Assembly: GCA_948099385.1 (NCBI GenBank)
Contig: CANUEZ040000020.1
Location: 9,379,501 to 9,443,500 of the forward strand
Source of the DNA: Fasciola hepatica
Taxonomy: Eukaryota; Platyhelminthes; Trematoda; Plagiorchiida; Fasciolidae
DNA length: 64,000 bases
Reading direction: 5' to 3'
In this document: piece after piece, positions 1 through 15,500 of the stretch
Layout: each line of letters starts with the position of its first letter
Numbering within the stretch: the stretch's first letter is position 1
Made by a program: the position numbers and the translations under genes
The notes under the pieces: generated by a model
Seen by the model: only the letters and a program-made list of their open reading frames with translations
What the model was told of the DNA's origin: nothing
Databases searched by the model: none

Positions 1-134
1 CTCACAGCAGGCCTTATTCGGTAAAGCCATGTCACTGTACGGTGTTCAGAAGTCTGACTTTAGTTTACGGTTTAAAATGTGTTACGCCAAGTGGACTTGT
101 GCGATCTTCCTGCAGTTCGACGGAGTCCGTCTGA

Positions 135-136
<2 letters not shown>

Positions 137-174
<38 letters not shown>
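137..174. repeat. (GT)n microsatellite
   Basis: This is an uninterrupted GT dinucleotide run of 19 units. Short open frames that read through it as Cys-Val repeats are products of the repeat, not genes. Confidence 0.97.
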
Positions 175-176
<2 letters not shown>

Positions 177-3166
177 ACGGGGAGGGATGTTTTGGGTCAA
201 ACAATGGGTTTCAAATGTGCAACACGATATGGAAAGGGTTAAGATAGTCATTCAGGATTATGAAATATGAAGACACCTTCTGAAGACTGGAAAAATCAGG
301 GAAACAGATGTATTTTCTGGCTTGCCTATGTTCTCAAGAGTGCAGGCGTGCTTGTTGACACAAGCTTTCCGTGTGAGGGTTTGTCATACCGTAGCCTTTG
401 CAAAGCTTCTGGCACAAAACACCAGAAAACAGCCGTCTGATAGGACAACGGAAGAAAAGTTATGAGGAGAGCAAACATTGTCATGGTTATCTAAAATTCG
501 CAACGTGGCCGAAAGTGCTTAAAAGAGATGTACAAATTCAGAAGCAGATGATACGGAATAGTCGAATTTCTCAAGATGATCTACAGTTATATTTGCAGAT
601 TGATCAGTTCGAGTATTCACAGGGTTATAAAGACTACCGGTAAATTGTCTAATATTACCGACTGGAGTATAGACAGGAAGTAGGATTTTATGAGCTACAT
701 ATATCAAAATGCGCTAAGAAATTTTTGTTTTGCAAAGAAAAGCAGTCGGATGTGTTTTCGTACTGTTCGGCTGAAATTAGACGTGAGACTATCTTCATTA
801 AATGCGACGGATAGAAGTGATCAACAGGTTTCCTGAAAATGTAGCATCCTTCACAATGAACGATATTATTACTGATGTTTTGTACAACCAACTTTCTTAC
901 AGGTGGAATTTACTGACATTTCTTCGCTGGATTTTGCAAAATCACACTTAATGAAACATTAAATTACCCCGATAAGAAACACAAGTTATCTAATAACAGC
1001 GATGGGATCATTAATTTTGGTGACAACAAGCTTCATATCTTGCAGCTACCTATCAGCCAACACAGACCTGCGATATACGTTTCACATTTTGTTCTCACAG
1101 AGCGCGTGCGAAATTACGGAATTCGTCGTAATGTGCAAGGAATCAAAAAGAGTTGCACCGTATAATCGCATTTTACCTGGAAAACTGGTTCAATTTTGGG
1201 AGTAGACACAACACGGATTTCTGGTGGTCCCCAAGCAGGAATTACCAGCTCCAGTGATTTCCAAAGGCTCCTTCAATCTTATTGCTTTATAACTCACACA
1301 CTTTTTTCCTATGTTTATGGGGAACGCGATGGACATATGTCTGATTTGTTACGCAGGTTGCACGAGGGTAGCGCTTATGTACACAGTCTTCGTGTTATAT
1401 GCTTTCTGCCCAGTTTACGAAATAAACATACTGATTACACCTAGGATGATTGGTAAGCTGTGGTTTTTTTCCTCATAAGACGACAAATCACTATGGCTTC
1501 GTACGATAGAGGATCCGTTAAGTGAAATTTCATTCGTGTCTGGTGGTTTGTCTGAGTGATGCACTGTTCGCGTGACCATACAGGTACGAGATGAAACGCG
1601 TCGTTGCAACAGATAAAGCTATTTTATACCCCGAAATGTTTGTTTTTGTTTCTGGTTTGACCGGATTGTACGTACACCTAACAGTGTTTCAACTAATTCC
1701 TTGCGTGACTTCCCGAATACTTTAGTGAAAGAAAAATGACAGAACTGAGCAGGGGTTACAGGTAAAATAAATGAGAAATAACTAAAATACGATAAATGTT
1801 AACGATGATCAGGTCTCCTACACTTCAAAACTCTTTTGCTTTCACTAGAGTTAGACGGCTTATTGGGCAATATTCCCTGTGTTTAAACGTGTACACTCGC
1901 CCAAATGTTTGGCTCCATGCCAGTCCGGGCTCGGAGAACAATCACAACCGATGATAATTAGTCATCCCATGGTCACAGTTATCAGGTTTCTCACAGAAAT
2001 AACCGTTAAATCTTCACTACTGGTAGAAAAAATGGAAAGATAATTCATCCAACAGGAGAATACTTATGTTCACCATAATGTAGTTGTCGCAAGTTTGAAA
2101 CATTTCCATCCCCTTGATCTACTATGGTCCCGGCGACTGTTTTCAGTTTCGAATTAGGGATGTTAGAACATGATAAGTTCACGAATTGAAAATCTGTTAT
2201 TTGCACAGTCTGTTGAGTTGTATGTCCGGAACAAGTAGACCAATTGAAACTTCCTGTTGGCGAGATTACTTCCAGTGTGATAAAGACAATTAAGGTAATT
2301 TTCCATTATTCACGATCAAAACTATGAAGCTGGAGTACTGTTCTAGGCGACTGGTGAACTGGAAACTTTACATCAATTCTGTTGTCCCTCAGGATATACA
2401 GGTGAAAATGTGGTTCCTTATGAAAGCATCACGTGGCTGTACATGCTACGTGATTGTCGTATGGTTTGGAACAGAATAGTGCGCAAGAAGTGATAAAGAG
2501 TAGTGCTAATGAAACTTCTGTGACTTGACCATAGCCTATTAAGTGTTGTAGAATGGCAATTTATTTTACGTGCAAACCTTTTTAGGGGACAGATCGCGAA
2601 TTCATGCTTCCACTGGAAATTGATGGCTTACCATCAAATTTGCGGTCCGCTTGGATCCTTTGAAAAAAGTAACCGATACAATTGACCTACTGACAGGCTA
2701 AAATCACCGTATCTTCAGGGAAGTCCTCAGAGAATGTCAGTTTGTTTTGTTTTTACTTTATAATAAAATCAGTAAAACTTTTCAAGCTAACATTTTAACT
2801 ATTACATGCAGCGAAATACTAATGTAATCTGAAAGGATTTTTTTTACTTGAAACGGTGGTCAGCTTAAGGAATAGGTTTAAGTTCTGGGAAAACTTCCAA
2901 ACAAACTTGGCACGTAAAACGACCTTGTGCTATCACACTTTCTGCTGGTGTTCATTTTCTGATTAGATTGCGTTTGGTATGTTTATTTTGTAAAGAACAA
3001 ATCGAGTATTCAGACGATAAATAACTCCCGACTGCTAGGGGTGTGTATCGTATAAAACCTCTGACTGTTTCCCCGCCCCCGCCCCCATTTGGGCATTTCT
3101 GCAACACGACAGATTTGGCAACGGAGATAAGCACGTTGGTCAACGCGGGGATCATGCCAACTGGAA

Positions 3167-3170
<4 letters not shown>
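175..3170. other. No recognisable gene
   Basis: Open frames here stay below about 83 codons and are broken in all six frames. I see no protein motif, RNA gene or long repeat. The 1196-1444 plus frame (82 codons) is the longest; it matches no family I know and lacks clear splice signals. The stretch is best read as intergenic or intronic DNA. Confidence 0.6.

Positions 3171-3208
<38 letters not shown>
3171..3208. repeat. (TA)n microsatellite
   Basis: This is a pure TA dinucleotide run of 19 units. Minus-strand frames through it read Ile-Tyr repeats and are not genes. Confidence 0.97.
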
Positions 3209-3210
<2 letters not shown>

Positions 3211-4439
3211 ACGTACTTCTGAGAGCACACTTTTAGATTGGACGTTATTGTAATCTTTTCATGTGAAATGAACTTTGACCATCAATAGATAGTTACAATT
3301 TTATTTTCTCATTATGGCCCGGCGTTTTTCAAACGGTATTTGCACCAAGCCTAAGTTGAGTGGTTTTGTTCCATAGTTTTGCGGGTCTCCGAACCAGAGA
3401 TGATAAAGTCCAAGGACAGTGGAACAGTAGCTGCCCGGTTGTTAATTAGGGACGGTAATTTTCAGTCAATTTAGAGCGGGGTAATTAGGTACGAGAAAGT
3501 ACAACGCGTCCCTGGTACTCAAGCTAAATTCTTGACTTCCGTCCATGTAGATACTCTGTGTTGCTCCAAAGAATTCGCTCGTTGTTGTCAGGCTTGTTGT
3601 CACAATGAACGTTTTGGTACTTAACTTCGGTAAGGTAACAGGCCTTTTCCAATGTTAGTAATAGGATATTTTGTCATTTTTATGAGACGGTGCGTTGTCA
3701 ACTGTCAACTTTGAACTCTGCACCGAAAACCATGCATTGAATCCATAGTGCTGTTTTACAACCTTTGTTTCACTCAGGTTCTTAATGAAAGGATACACAT
3801 TATTGGAATGAGCCAGCGTGCAGTGTCAGAGTGATAGGATCTCACGTATTGTTGACTCGAGATAAACCGTTGACATTCTATCTAGTTTACCGAATCTGAA
3901 ACCATTTAACGCTCTTGATATTAATTCAGTATCTAACCACACTGAACCAGGCCAGTAATAAGTGTAATCTCTTTTTTTGTAGAGAAATTAGCTAAATATG
4001 GAGTTAAGTCTCTGGAGTAAACATGCGAGGAATTTGTGAGCGGCACAAATGGAAATTTGCTTTTTCTGAAGTCGGATGGGCAAGAGGGAATGAAGAGAAA
4101 GATCGGTGGGGGGGGGTGAGCGATGAAAACGTCGGCAGGATTTTATGATGAAACTGGTGTCTTGTTTTTCCGCTGATGTACTAATGCAATCAAAATAAAA
4201 CTGAAATGAGTACATTTTGACATTCTAGACGAAAATTTTACCCGGACGTTTTTCTCAGGCAAATAATGCAACAATCATCTCGGTAGACTGATGACACCGA
4301 GGAAAATGACTCAGCGAATGCTCTCATACACCGATTTCGTACTGTTATGGAAGGTAGCTGGATCGAAATTAATGCTTTTCTTATTACATGCTTGCGTGTG
4401 AGTGCAGTGTAAGGGGTATACCCCATAGCCACGAAGACC
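3209..4439. other. No recognisable gene; one G9 tract
   Basis: The longest frame is about 75 codons and nothing in it is recognisable. A run of nine G occurs at 4108-4116, one of several G homopolymers in the window. No RNA gene or transposon motif is visible. Confidence 0.55.
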
Positions 4440-4650
4440 CACGGTACTAATAATGGTGGCCGGTAGTCACCCCTGTAAACTTGGACTGGAGTAACACACG
4501 AGGCCCCGATAGGTCAGGTGTGGTGATGAGTCGAACAACAGTCGATTATCTTTTGCCATCAAAGAGACCAGTGATGGGGATTTGAACCTATGACCTCCGA
4601 AGTGGTAGGCGAATGCTCTAGACCCCTAGACCAGCATCGGTTAATTTATT
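4440..4650 (-). repeat. tRNA-derived SINE-like relic
   Basis: Read on the minus strand, 4640-4565 resembles a degenerate tRNA. A D-arm-like hairpin (TCTA...TAGA) is followed by an anticodon-like region close to tRNA-Gly (loop CTACCAC) and then a B-box-like GGTTCAAATCC. The anticodon and T stems do not pair well, so it is not a working tRNA. A non-tRNA body appears to continue leftward to about 4440, which suits a SINE. The left boundary is a guess, and no poly-A tail or target duplication was identified. The family is not known to me. Confidence 0.45.
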
Positions 4651-7600
4651 TAACCTGCACCTGGTTGGTTGGTTCGCTTCGCCATCGAGTTGTGGGGAAT
4701 TTGCACTTTTCGTGTTTTCGTACAGTGTTTTATTGGGCAATGACTCTAATGAATTGGTCAAAGAGACCAAAGTATAAAGTAAGGTAGTACTGATGATTAC
4801 TTACGATGACAATTTCTAACAGTGGTTCAGATGCTCCATTCATGTTCACTGTTGTTCTCTTTATACCGACTTGACTTCGAAGATTTTGTCTAATTTATTG
4901 AAAGTCGGAAAATTCAGTATATATATTTGCGGTAGTGTGAATTGGTTAAACCCCATTTCTCGGTATTTCAGGCAGTAAGACTAACTGTTCCTAATTAGAT
5001 AGGCACTTTTAATGGCCAAAGATTCCCTGACTTGTTGAGAAAATAGATTTCCTGACTCACAAGTCTTCGCTGCTCGCTTATTGTCTGGAAATGAGAGATA
5101 CGAAGGACATGCGTCACAGGGAATTTGGTTTCACTCAGTGAAAAATTAAAATAATCATAAAATTCACATTTTCGATGCGTATATGAATGCAGTTAGGCTT
5201 TGCCAGTTTGACGAAGTTCATTGTAACCTGCCAAGTTCGTTGTTTCGGGAAATTCAATGAATGAAGTCACTTTTTACGGGGTCATTTCGAATGGGCATCC
5301 CGAATGAGACAGGAGAACGAATACTTTGCTTTCATATAGTCACTAACATTACAATACTCACTACAGTGTGGCTTCTGGCTAAGAAAAATTCATCCTGGAT
5401 TTTTGAGGAATCTAGCAAGTCAGTACCAAAGAAAAAAATTTATTGCAAATTGGAGCAATCGGGATAACTGAAAACGCATTATTTTAGGTGAAGTGGGTGT
5501 GCCGCTTTCTTTTATTTATTTCCCGATAGCTTGTGCTGATGTGTTCAGATGTTGAGGTATGGAGCACAATGTGGACGCAGTGTGCCACTACATCTGAAAG
5601 ATGCTTATTTGATCTCAGTGGCTTTAGATATTGGTGGTGTTGGTGGATCAGATTAGTGGTTTTCGCTGGCTTCCGATGGCTGAGCTTCGTGTGTCGGTTT
5701 CAGCCATTTCCTCACTAGACGGCATGACATCATCCACACCGAAGTATTCTAGGTATAAATGTGAAATCCTTCATCAGCTGACCATGAAAGGGAGATCCAT
5801 GAGATGAATGCTAGTACAAACGTTTTGACAAGATTAAGCCGAACAGAGAATTTTCAGAAAGTAATACATGAGACTAAAACTAAGGATTAGGAAACAGGTG
5901 GTTATATGATCAGACTGAAACACGTCACGAGCTAGAAGTAGATCCAGAAACTGTACTGATTTAGAACGGGCTGGATCTTCCCCATTTTTGTGTACTCTGT
6001 GAGTAGGAGTGCTTGTGACCTGTTAGAAGAGAGGGACACGCGCAAAGCCAAGCTGAGAAGACTACTCGGTGATGTCCGACAAATCTTCCTGCAGAACTGG
6101 TAGCCATACCAAACACTACATCTTTCTTATATGTATCATGCAAGGAATCGTTATGTCCGTAGCAGCAGCTGAATAAGAATATTTGTGGTAAAATGGTACC
6201 TTGTTCATCACTCAGCACCGAAGGTGAGCTGGGAGAAGGCCCAACAATTGTATTGCTTTCCTGATGCGCAATAAATTAATTAGATGATTAGGTCAATGAC
6301 CTACAGTCTTACGCCATACACGGCAAGATTGCTGAGTGGTTTTTCGTTGCCAGCACAGTTAATGGAATTACTATATTCTACTAGGAAAACTTTTACGGCT
6401 TTACTCTTTTATCTAAAGAGGACAGGAAGTAATGGGTAAGTAGGTCAAAGAAAGGTGGGGGGGGGATACGGAAGGGGGGGGTGGCTTTAAGTAAGCTGGC
6501 AGGGTCAGCCGTTACAACAATGATTTTATAAACACCTTTCAAACAATCAATGATCAGACTGTAACCGGGAATTTGCAAATGCTCCTTTGTGGTACTTATT
6601 ATTGAAGTCAACCTGTAACAGTTTATAGAAAAATCTGGTAAGAGCACTCAGAAACTAATCCGGATCAAATTGGAGATAAGGTTGCCGTACAAGCGTTTTT
6701 CTACAACAAGCGATATGCGTCCAGGGCCACTTACTGACTTCGTCTAAGTCATCTTTCTCATAGACGTTCCGGCCGTCTTACGTACTTGCAGAGGCATTAT
6801 TTTTATATTTTCTTCAGCAGTTGCGATACAAATAAGGCCAGTGTCTTTATTGGAATTATAGTTGAATGCTTCTACATCCAAGTTTGATGGGCAAATGGCC
6901 GCTGAGCCTCCATGCTGATTATTCAGCTTATTCTACGTTTCGTGACAGAATTTACGGCTTTGTTGTGACTGAACCGATTCTTTCTAGTTCCGTCTTTGTA
7001 AATAACTCTTAAAGATACAAGGCCTCTGAACTTGTATTTGTATTCCCTCGTCCAGTGCTGCTGTTTGTGAAATGGGGATGAGAACTGATAGCATACAATC
7101 TCTTAAAAACAAAATACCTGATAGTAGAAGTTCAGATAACTGGCCAGATGATCCCGGAACGCAAACGGATTAGAATGCCCAAACGTTCTGAATTCAGGTT
7201 ATAGATATTTTTTTCGAGCATCACGAGAATAGTCCAGTCACATGGCCGCTCATATTATTTGAGGTCGCAATTCTGTGTGGAAGATTTTGGTTAGTTTTTC
7301 TGTATATACTGGGAGAAATTTTCACCTTTGCGTGATCAGAATTCCCTACAGGAAAAACACTTTTTGCGTGGACTAGATTTTTATTGTTCACAATAATAAA
7401 TCCAAAAGGGCTTCTATTCCGTGAGGAAACTCTAGAACGTGGGCTGGACCTAACCCAGATGGTGAACTGTTCACTGTACTTACGTCTTCCTTGGGTGAAA
7501 CTTGGCCATTATTCAGCTAAACCTCTGTGATCAAATCACGCATTGTCTCGCGCAATTTATTTTCAGTCTAATATTTGGACATAATTAAGTAACTGCTGAA

Positions 7601-9176
7601 AAAAATGGCTCAGATTTCACACGAAAGGACTATCAGGTGTGATAGATCACAATAATTTGGTGGACAATTGGTGAAGCTGGTGCGGAGACAACAAGTTCCC
7701 ACCAAACCTAAAACGCTATGCTATATGGAATGAATTCCTGAGGGTCCATAAAATGTACTTCTGCGAACGGGAGTTGGCCACGCAAAAAGTGCTTTTGTAT
7801 TTTGACTGCTCCAACTGACCTGACAGTTAACAACTAACTGATGCACAGGTATCTAAACACATCTACTGTTTGACTTCATGTTCTGAGTTCATTATTAGGT
7901 CATTAAAAGTACATAGGTATTCCAGTGTCTTCTCTAAATACATCAAGTGACAGTCCAATCATTTTCTCATTAAAACTGAACAATAAAGTCTATAATTGAA
8001 AAAGGTGGTTCTGCAGAGCATAATCTTCATTAATGCCGATGCTCACTAGTTAATGACGCTAAAATGTCCCTATCAATCAATGAAAAATATATTTGCTTTG
8101 TCGCGATCAACGAGTAGAAACCCTTCTGTTTCAGAAACCGTACACGCTGAACATTTGCTGAAACCTAGGGAAACGATCGTTTTCGAAAACTTTCAGAACC
8201 AAATTTGCTGAATTGTAAATTAGCTTTGAAGTTAACAGGCTGAGACTTATGTTATCTTTTGCGGCTTGGTTTAAGCTGACAGATTTTGTTACCCTGCTGG
8301 TCAAGAAAAAAAGCATCATTTTTTGTGAAGGTGTTTGGAATAAAATATAATGCCAGATATACATATAACTAGTAAAAGCTTTTCACATGCCAGCCTACCT
8401 CCTTTCAGATGCAGTCTCAGATATTTAAACGCTTGCACACGGCAAGAATAGTGAGTCAGCCGGATTCATCTTTTTTCTGGCATGAAAAGCCAGTGACAGA
8501 GTAAATACAGTGGCAACTTGTTTTGACCATGACAGCACCAAAATTTCAGTCTGAAAACGAATTGTCAGAACTTCTTAGCGTAGTCGTTGTCAGAATGCAT
8601 GACTGTAGACATCAAAGATGTAGGTAGCAAAGGAGTCATGCTGGAATGAAACTTTTGTTTAAAACTGGACTCTGCCTAGAAGATATGCAAAAAACTTTGG
8701 TCTATAATAATCACACTCACAGCTATAAGCAAGGACGGATGTGTGCAGCAGAATGAGTCTACTAATTCGGCAAAGAAGCCCATGTCAAATCAAATACGTC
8801 ACCTCATTAATCGCTACCCATACCTGAATTCCTCAACTCAAAAAGTCATTCACACTATGTACCACCGGCTGTTTATCGATAATAAAAGAGGATTTAGCTG
8901 ACATGTTTATGGTATGGCATTTTTTTAATCAGAGTAGAATCAAAAAACGTTGTCTAAAACGAAATGAATGAACTAACGGGGCTGAATCATTTGAATAACT
9001 TGCACTCCTGAATCGATCTAACCTATTGGTAATTGTAATTAATATTCACTGAATTATGAAACGGTAATCGTGTATATCAACTTGTGTGGCTATGTACGAT
9101 TTCGAGCCAACACTAGACCATTTTTATTGCCTTCCGATAAACAGTAGAACTATTCAAAGGCCCTCAGAGCAACGGA
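4651..9176. other. No recognisable gene; paired G tracts near 6.46 kb
   Basis: This is a long stretch without a supportable gene; the longest frames reach about 85 codons and carry no familiar motif. Two poly-G tracts lie close together at 6457-6465 (nine G) and 6474-6481 (eight G). Otherwise it is moderately AT-rich unique-looking sequence. Confidence 0.55.
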
Positions 9177-9321
9177 TCATACATCCATTCGGGCATAGAA
9201 GAAAATCATCGAGATTATGTTATTTAAATAGCCGCTAATAAAAATGCACCCAACGAGGAACACACTGAGCAGAGGGCACATTGAAAACCCGTAACAATAT
9301 ATGAATGCACCCTTCCGTATT
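9177..9321 (-). other. Candidate membrane-protein exon (uncertain)
   Basis: On the minus strand a pyrimidine-rich stretch ending in GGCAG could be a splice acceptor at about 9322. It is followed by an open frame of about 47 codons ending in TGA at 9177-9179. The frame contains one strongly hydrophobic segment (PLLSVFLVGCIFISGYL) able to span a membrane, followed by a second hydrophobic patch (IISMIFFYA). There is no good ATG. A weak GTATGA donor-like site overlaps the stop. It lies just beyond the ATCT array from another membrane-like frame (11.66-11.99 kb) on the same strand, so the two might be exons of one gene. I do not recognise the protein, and chance cannot be excluded. Confidence 0.2.
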
Positions 9322-9520
9322 CTGCCAACATTTGATGGGGTAAACAATGCAAAGGATATTTTCGCCCTACACAGTAAATATTTCCGCCTCACAAGCGAGA
9401 CCGTCATTATGAGCAAGCCAAAAGTGATTCCAAGAGTTTCTTTGATTACTGCTGTTGGCCACTCTCAGTGTAAGTTCAGAGACTTACCGGCTAACTATTT
9501 ATTATCCACATAAACTCTCC

Positions 9521-11512
<1,992 letters not shown>

Positions 11513-11654
11513 CGTTTCCGTCTATTTGTTCTCCGCTGATGCTCACCCGCGGTCAGGAATAAAGCCCTACCACAGCGTGTTAACCTACGCAAAAGTAGGC
11601 AAAGCTGTTAAGCAGCCGTAAATCTTATGGTTCGCCTACTACCGATGGAGCCTT

Positions 11655-11986
11655 TTAGCCAAAGACTGAAGAAAGCATGAAGACTGAAATATTGTCCAAG
11701 CCGTCGCAAAACATGAATGCAGTCCAAGTATTCCTGCGGAGTTCCATCACAGAGGCGACAATCATGCACGAGGTCACAGCACACACATTTATGAAATTGT
11801 AGCTTGGCAGTTGGAATTCCTCTAATTTAACATTATCAGTTCTCCGCACAACGTACCTCTGATAAAGTTCTAACTGGCAGAAGAGTATGGTGACCAGGAA
11901 ATTTACCCCCACAGTGTAAAGACGAAGCCCCGAATTCCACATGCACGTATAACCATGCAGTGTAGTACTACCACTGAAGAAGTGGG
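11655..11986 (-). pseudogene. DRAM/Frag1/Sfk1-like membrane protein fragment (tentative)
   Basis: A minus-strand open frame of about 110 codons follows a pyrimidine-rich tract ending in GTCAG, a plausible splice acceptor at 11987-11988; the frame has no ATG. The translation has two hydrophobic segments. Its pattern loosely follows the second and third membrane segments of DRAM/Frag1/Sfk1 proteins: an NF followed by a hydrophobic stretch, then YxRY with a basic tail, an LPxxNF segment, then IVAS-x-MEL. DRAM-type proteins are six-span lysosomal or plasma-membrane proteins of about 240 to 260 residues. Only about 110 residues are present, and no convincing donor precedes the TAA at 11655-11657. 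It could be a terminal exon, a decayed copy, or chance. The comparison is from memory of family patterns, not an alignment score. Confidence 0.28.
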
Positions 11987-12387
11987 CTGACAACCGGAAG
12001 ATAGTGATGAGTTAAACTTTTTTAAATATTAAAGTAAAAATTATTATACAGGGACAGAAAATCCATCTTTTGTCTCCGTGACTGGATTGATAAGGTACTA
12101 TTACAGATAGAGAATGTCCTTTATTTTTTCTGGCCAATCAATGAAGGCTGTACTTCTTCAACTATGTAAATCAGCTGTACATGAACAGCAAACTCATAAA
12201 GGTCCTTCGTTAGCAATGTACTTTTCTGGCTGGCCAAAGACTTTCTGCCATTTATAGTATTTCACGCATGAAACTCTCATATACAGTGCTCATCAAAGCC
12301 GCAAGAAAATAAAGGAAGCTTTTGCGGATTGGTTGCCTGGACAACGTGTCGTAAAAGTACGCACTTTCTCTGTCCCTCTCTCTATCC

Positions 12388-12390
<3 letters not shown>

Positions 12391-12440
<50 letters not shown>

Positions 12441-12466
12441 TCTCTCTTTGTGTGTGTGTGTGTGTC
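12391..12466. repeat. (CT)n(GT)n compound microsatellite
   Basis: A CT run with one CCC interruption spans about 12391-12448 and passes directly into a GT run to 12466. The preceding 30 bases are also CT-rich. Confidence 0.95.
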
Positions 12467-12529
12467 TCTTTCTTGGGTCTAGGCTTCACAGAAGTGTGTA
12501 GTCAAAGTTCAACTGCGGTCAACTAGTGA

Positions 12530-15500
12530 AGGCCGTAACTCAGTGAGATTGCGTTTTTCGTTCTAGACGACAATCTTGTTAGGGGATTTGTATGAGATTT
12601 CATATATATTCGATTGAATTGAATCTAACTTTGGGGTCTATGCAGCCCTGTTGCTTTGACAGATTTCCTTCGTAGCCCTCGGATTATGCAGAAAAACCCG
12701 TCCACCCACTCCGGGATACAAGCCCTTGCATGCCAAACACCTTCTGACAGAGGTTTTAGACTTCTGTCACCCTCAGACTGGTGTAGCCCGCCTGTCGAGC
12801 AGTTTGCTAAGGCGTGGCCGCTGATGTATGATTCAGATTCGTGGAGCCACAGGTAAAAGCTGGGTTCCTGATGGAGACCAAAGAGATAGAATATACCCCA
12901 ATGGCACTATAGTCTACCAACTCAGAGGTGCTGCTACCATCAGATACTACATACACCCTTAAGAATCAAAGAATTGATAGGGTGTAACTTCTATTCAACC
13001 GTCGGTGTGCATACTCTCCCATCGCTACTCAGTATTGTAGGTATAGTACAGGTTTTGAAAGTACCATAACTTGATTCATGGCATCTGCTAACAAGCGAAC
13101 TATTTTATCTGTTATTGTGTAAATATGTCTTACCAGTAGAATCATTTTTTACTGTAAAGCAAAAGAAGTTGCGTTAACGACCACTGAAACACAATTCCAA
13201 TTTGTCCATATTCCAGTAGCCCTCGAATTCTGACTTCTGTCAAAGTCAGCCGTCAGTCAATATTAATACTGGTGCTACTAATTTCTGCTGCTCTCCGAAA
13301 TGAATTGTGTCGTGCGGTTAACTACGGACTGTACCACTTTGCTACTGACCCCCAAAAGCACGACTAGCACTAAATTTTTGGGCACACTATTCGTTTCCCT
13401 TCAGTGTGGAACAAATCAGTGAGAACACGGGCCGGTAGAAGCGGCAACATTGTCGCCGGTGGATATCCCAGTCGAATTTCCTTTCTCATTTGACAGTCAC
13501 CTGTAGACCGCCCAGTCGGCAAATGCTGGTTGATGTCCTGCTTCGTTACTGATGCCCATTTAAGCTAGCCATGTTAAATATGTGATCTCGGACGAGTACT
13601 GGACAACAGATAAGTTTGACTCATTTTGATTGAAACCACTATCATTTGGTGTCAGTGGTGTAACTATGCTACTCATTTGCGGAAATGTCATCTGATTGAC
13701 ACCGCGTTAAAGTCAAAAAGTTCAAATTTTTGCCCGTCCCTTTCTGGGAACCCTGAGAGTGTGGCAGTTGGTCATGCCAATTTCGGTTTAACGCCGAGCC
13801 CTAGGACTAAACCACCGCTGTTGGACTGGGTCTCAGTCGAAAGTCAGTTAGTACTGGTAATTCGTCCAAGGAGAGTAAACACCATTTCGATCAACACAGT
13901 CAGTTTGTGATTCCGGTGCATGGACCAAAAGTCTGCAACCCCGGAGAAACCAAACAAAGTATCTAATAACTTCCGCTTGAAGTCTTTTGAAAAGCTTACC
14001 GGATGAATGCGACATTATCAGTGTTTATGAGTGCTTGAGTAGGTTAGCTCTCATTGAATGGGGCGTATCTAGGGAGAACTTTCAGGATAAGTTCCTGTCT
14101 TCCGGGTTAACAATAAATGCCGTTGGCTTTGACTTCTAATTATCATCCATCCGTTTTTAACGGATACAAACTGCAGACGCTCCATCTGCCAATGGCCTAT
14201 CTGGTGCCTCCTTCTTCCTTGATCCAAAACCAGACCCAGATCAACCAGGACACAACGAACTACAAATTATGGATTACACTCACGATCACTGAACCACTCG
14301 CGTTGACTCCATCCGAACTATAATGTTCGTTGGACGGTCTACTTTCTTCCGTGAACACGAAACTATACAAGTGACATTGCCACTTACACTATGACAAACC
14401 ATCTCAAGCGATTCGTGTAAGCGAACCTCAAAAACGTTGACTGCAAATTGTGCAGGTGCTAAACTATATTACGTCGATCAAGAACTTCGGTCACCTACTC
14501 TGTGTAACTGGCAGTCACGTGGTTTCACAAACCCCTGATTTTTACCGACTGCCTCTGTAATCAGGGTTCGTACGGTAGACACTGACTTACGGCGAGCACA
14601 TGAAAAACACGCATCGCCAAGTGGTGAACTGAACGAAACCGTACACCAGAAACGCGGGACTAAATTATTCAAAACACTGGTTAGAAATAAATAAGGCAGT
14701 ACCCCGGAGAAAATTCCGAAACATGTTCGATCTCGTCTATGACACATTTAGGCTAAGTGGTATTTGAAATTGACAGCAAAGTTATGTGAAATAAGTAGCT
14801 GGTAAGAGAACACAGGACTGAGCACTTCCAGTTCAACATTACTCGAAATTTGAGCCGGTTTCTCTTGCTGTTAACTTTATGTTGCACTCTCCGTGGCCTG
14901 TTTCCACAGAATCACCTACAAAGTTTGAGATCAGAAAGGGAATCCAAGGTGTACAACTTCACAGGGTGTCCAGTTCCGGTGGATTTTTGCCAGTTTTGTT
15001 CATGTATAGCAGGATTCAGTTTGCTAGGAAACCCCCTTTTCTTTTGTCTGAAGTCTTGAGTTTTCTGCGCCATCACAGGGTTATAATTTTATCTCAATAG
15101 AGCCCAAGTTGTCAGGATGTGTCAAGCACTTAAGCAGAAGACCTCAGGGGATCAGCTTTCATTTGGCGCCGCTTCTGAACGTTTCGACCAAACATTCACC
15201 CTCAGGCAGCTGCCTCACCAGAATGATGCGTCTTAAAGACAAAGAATCGTCAAGTTTCTACACATTACCGTGACCTCTAATTCTGTCGATAGGACAACAC
15301 ACCATAACTGTTTTGTTGAGAAGCAGAATGCTCGTCAACTATGTGCCAAAATCTGCTGTTGGTTCGGAGTGGGCCTCATCATTCTTTCAGTATTTCTGCT
15401 TTAAATATTTTATATAAGGGTTTTTGATCACTTCAGCCTATAAAGCACAAAGCAACCGGCTTTAGTTAACCAGATAGCAGACAGTAGTTGATCTCTTTAC

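Noticed and set aside
4565..4640. Functional tRNA-Gly gene on the minus strand
   Set aside because: Anticodon and T stems do not pair and the acceptor helix does not close.
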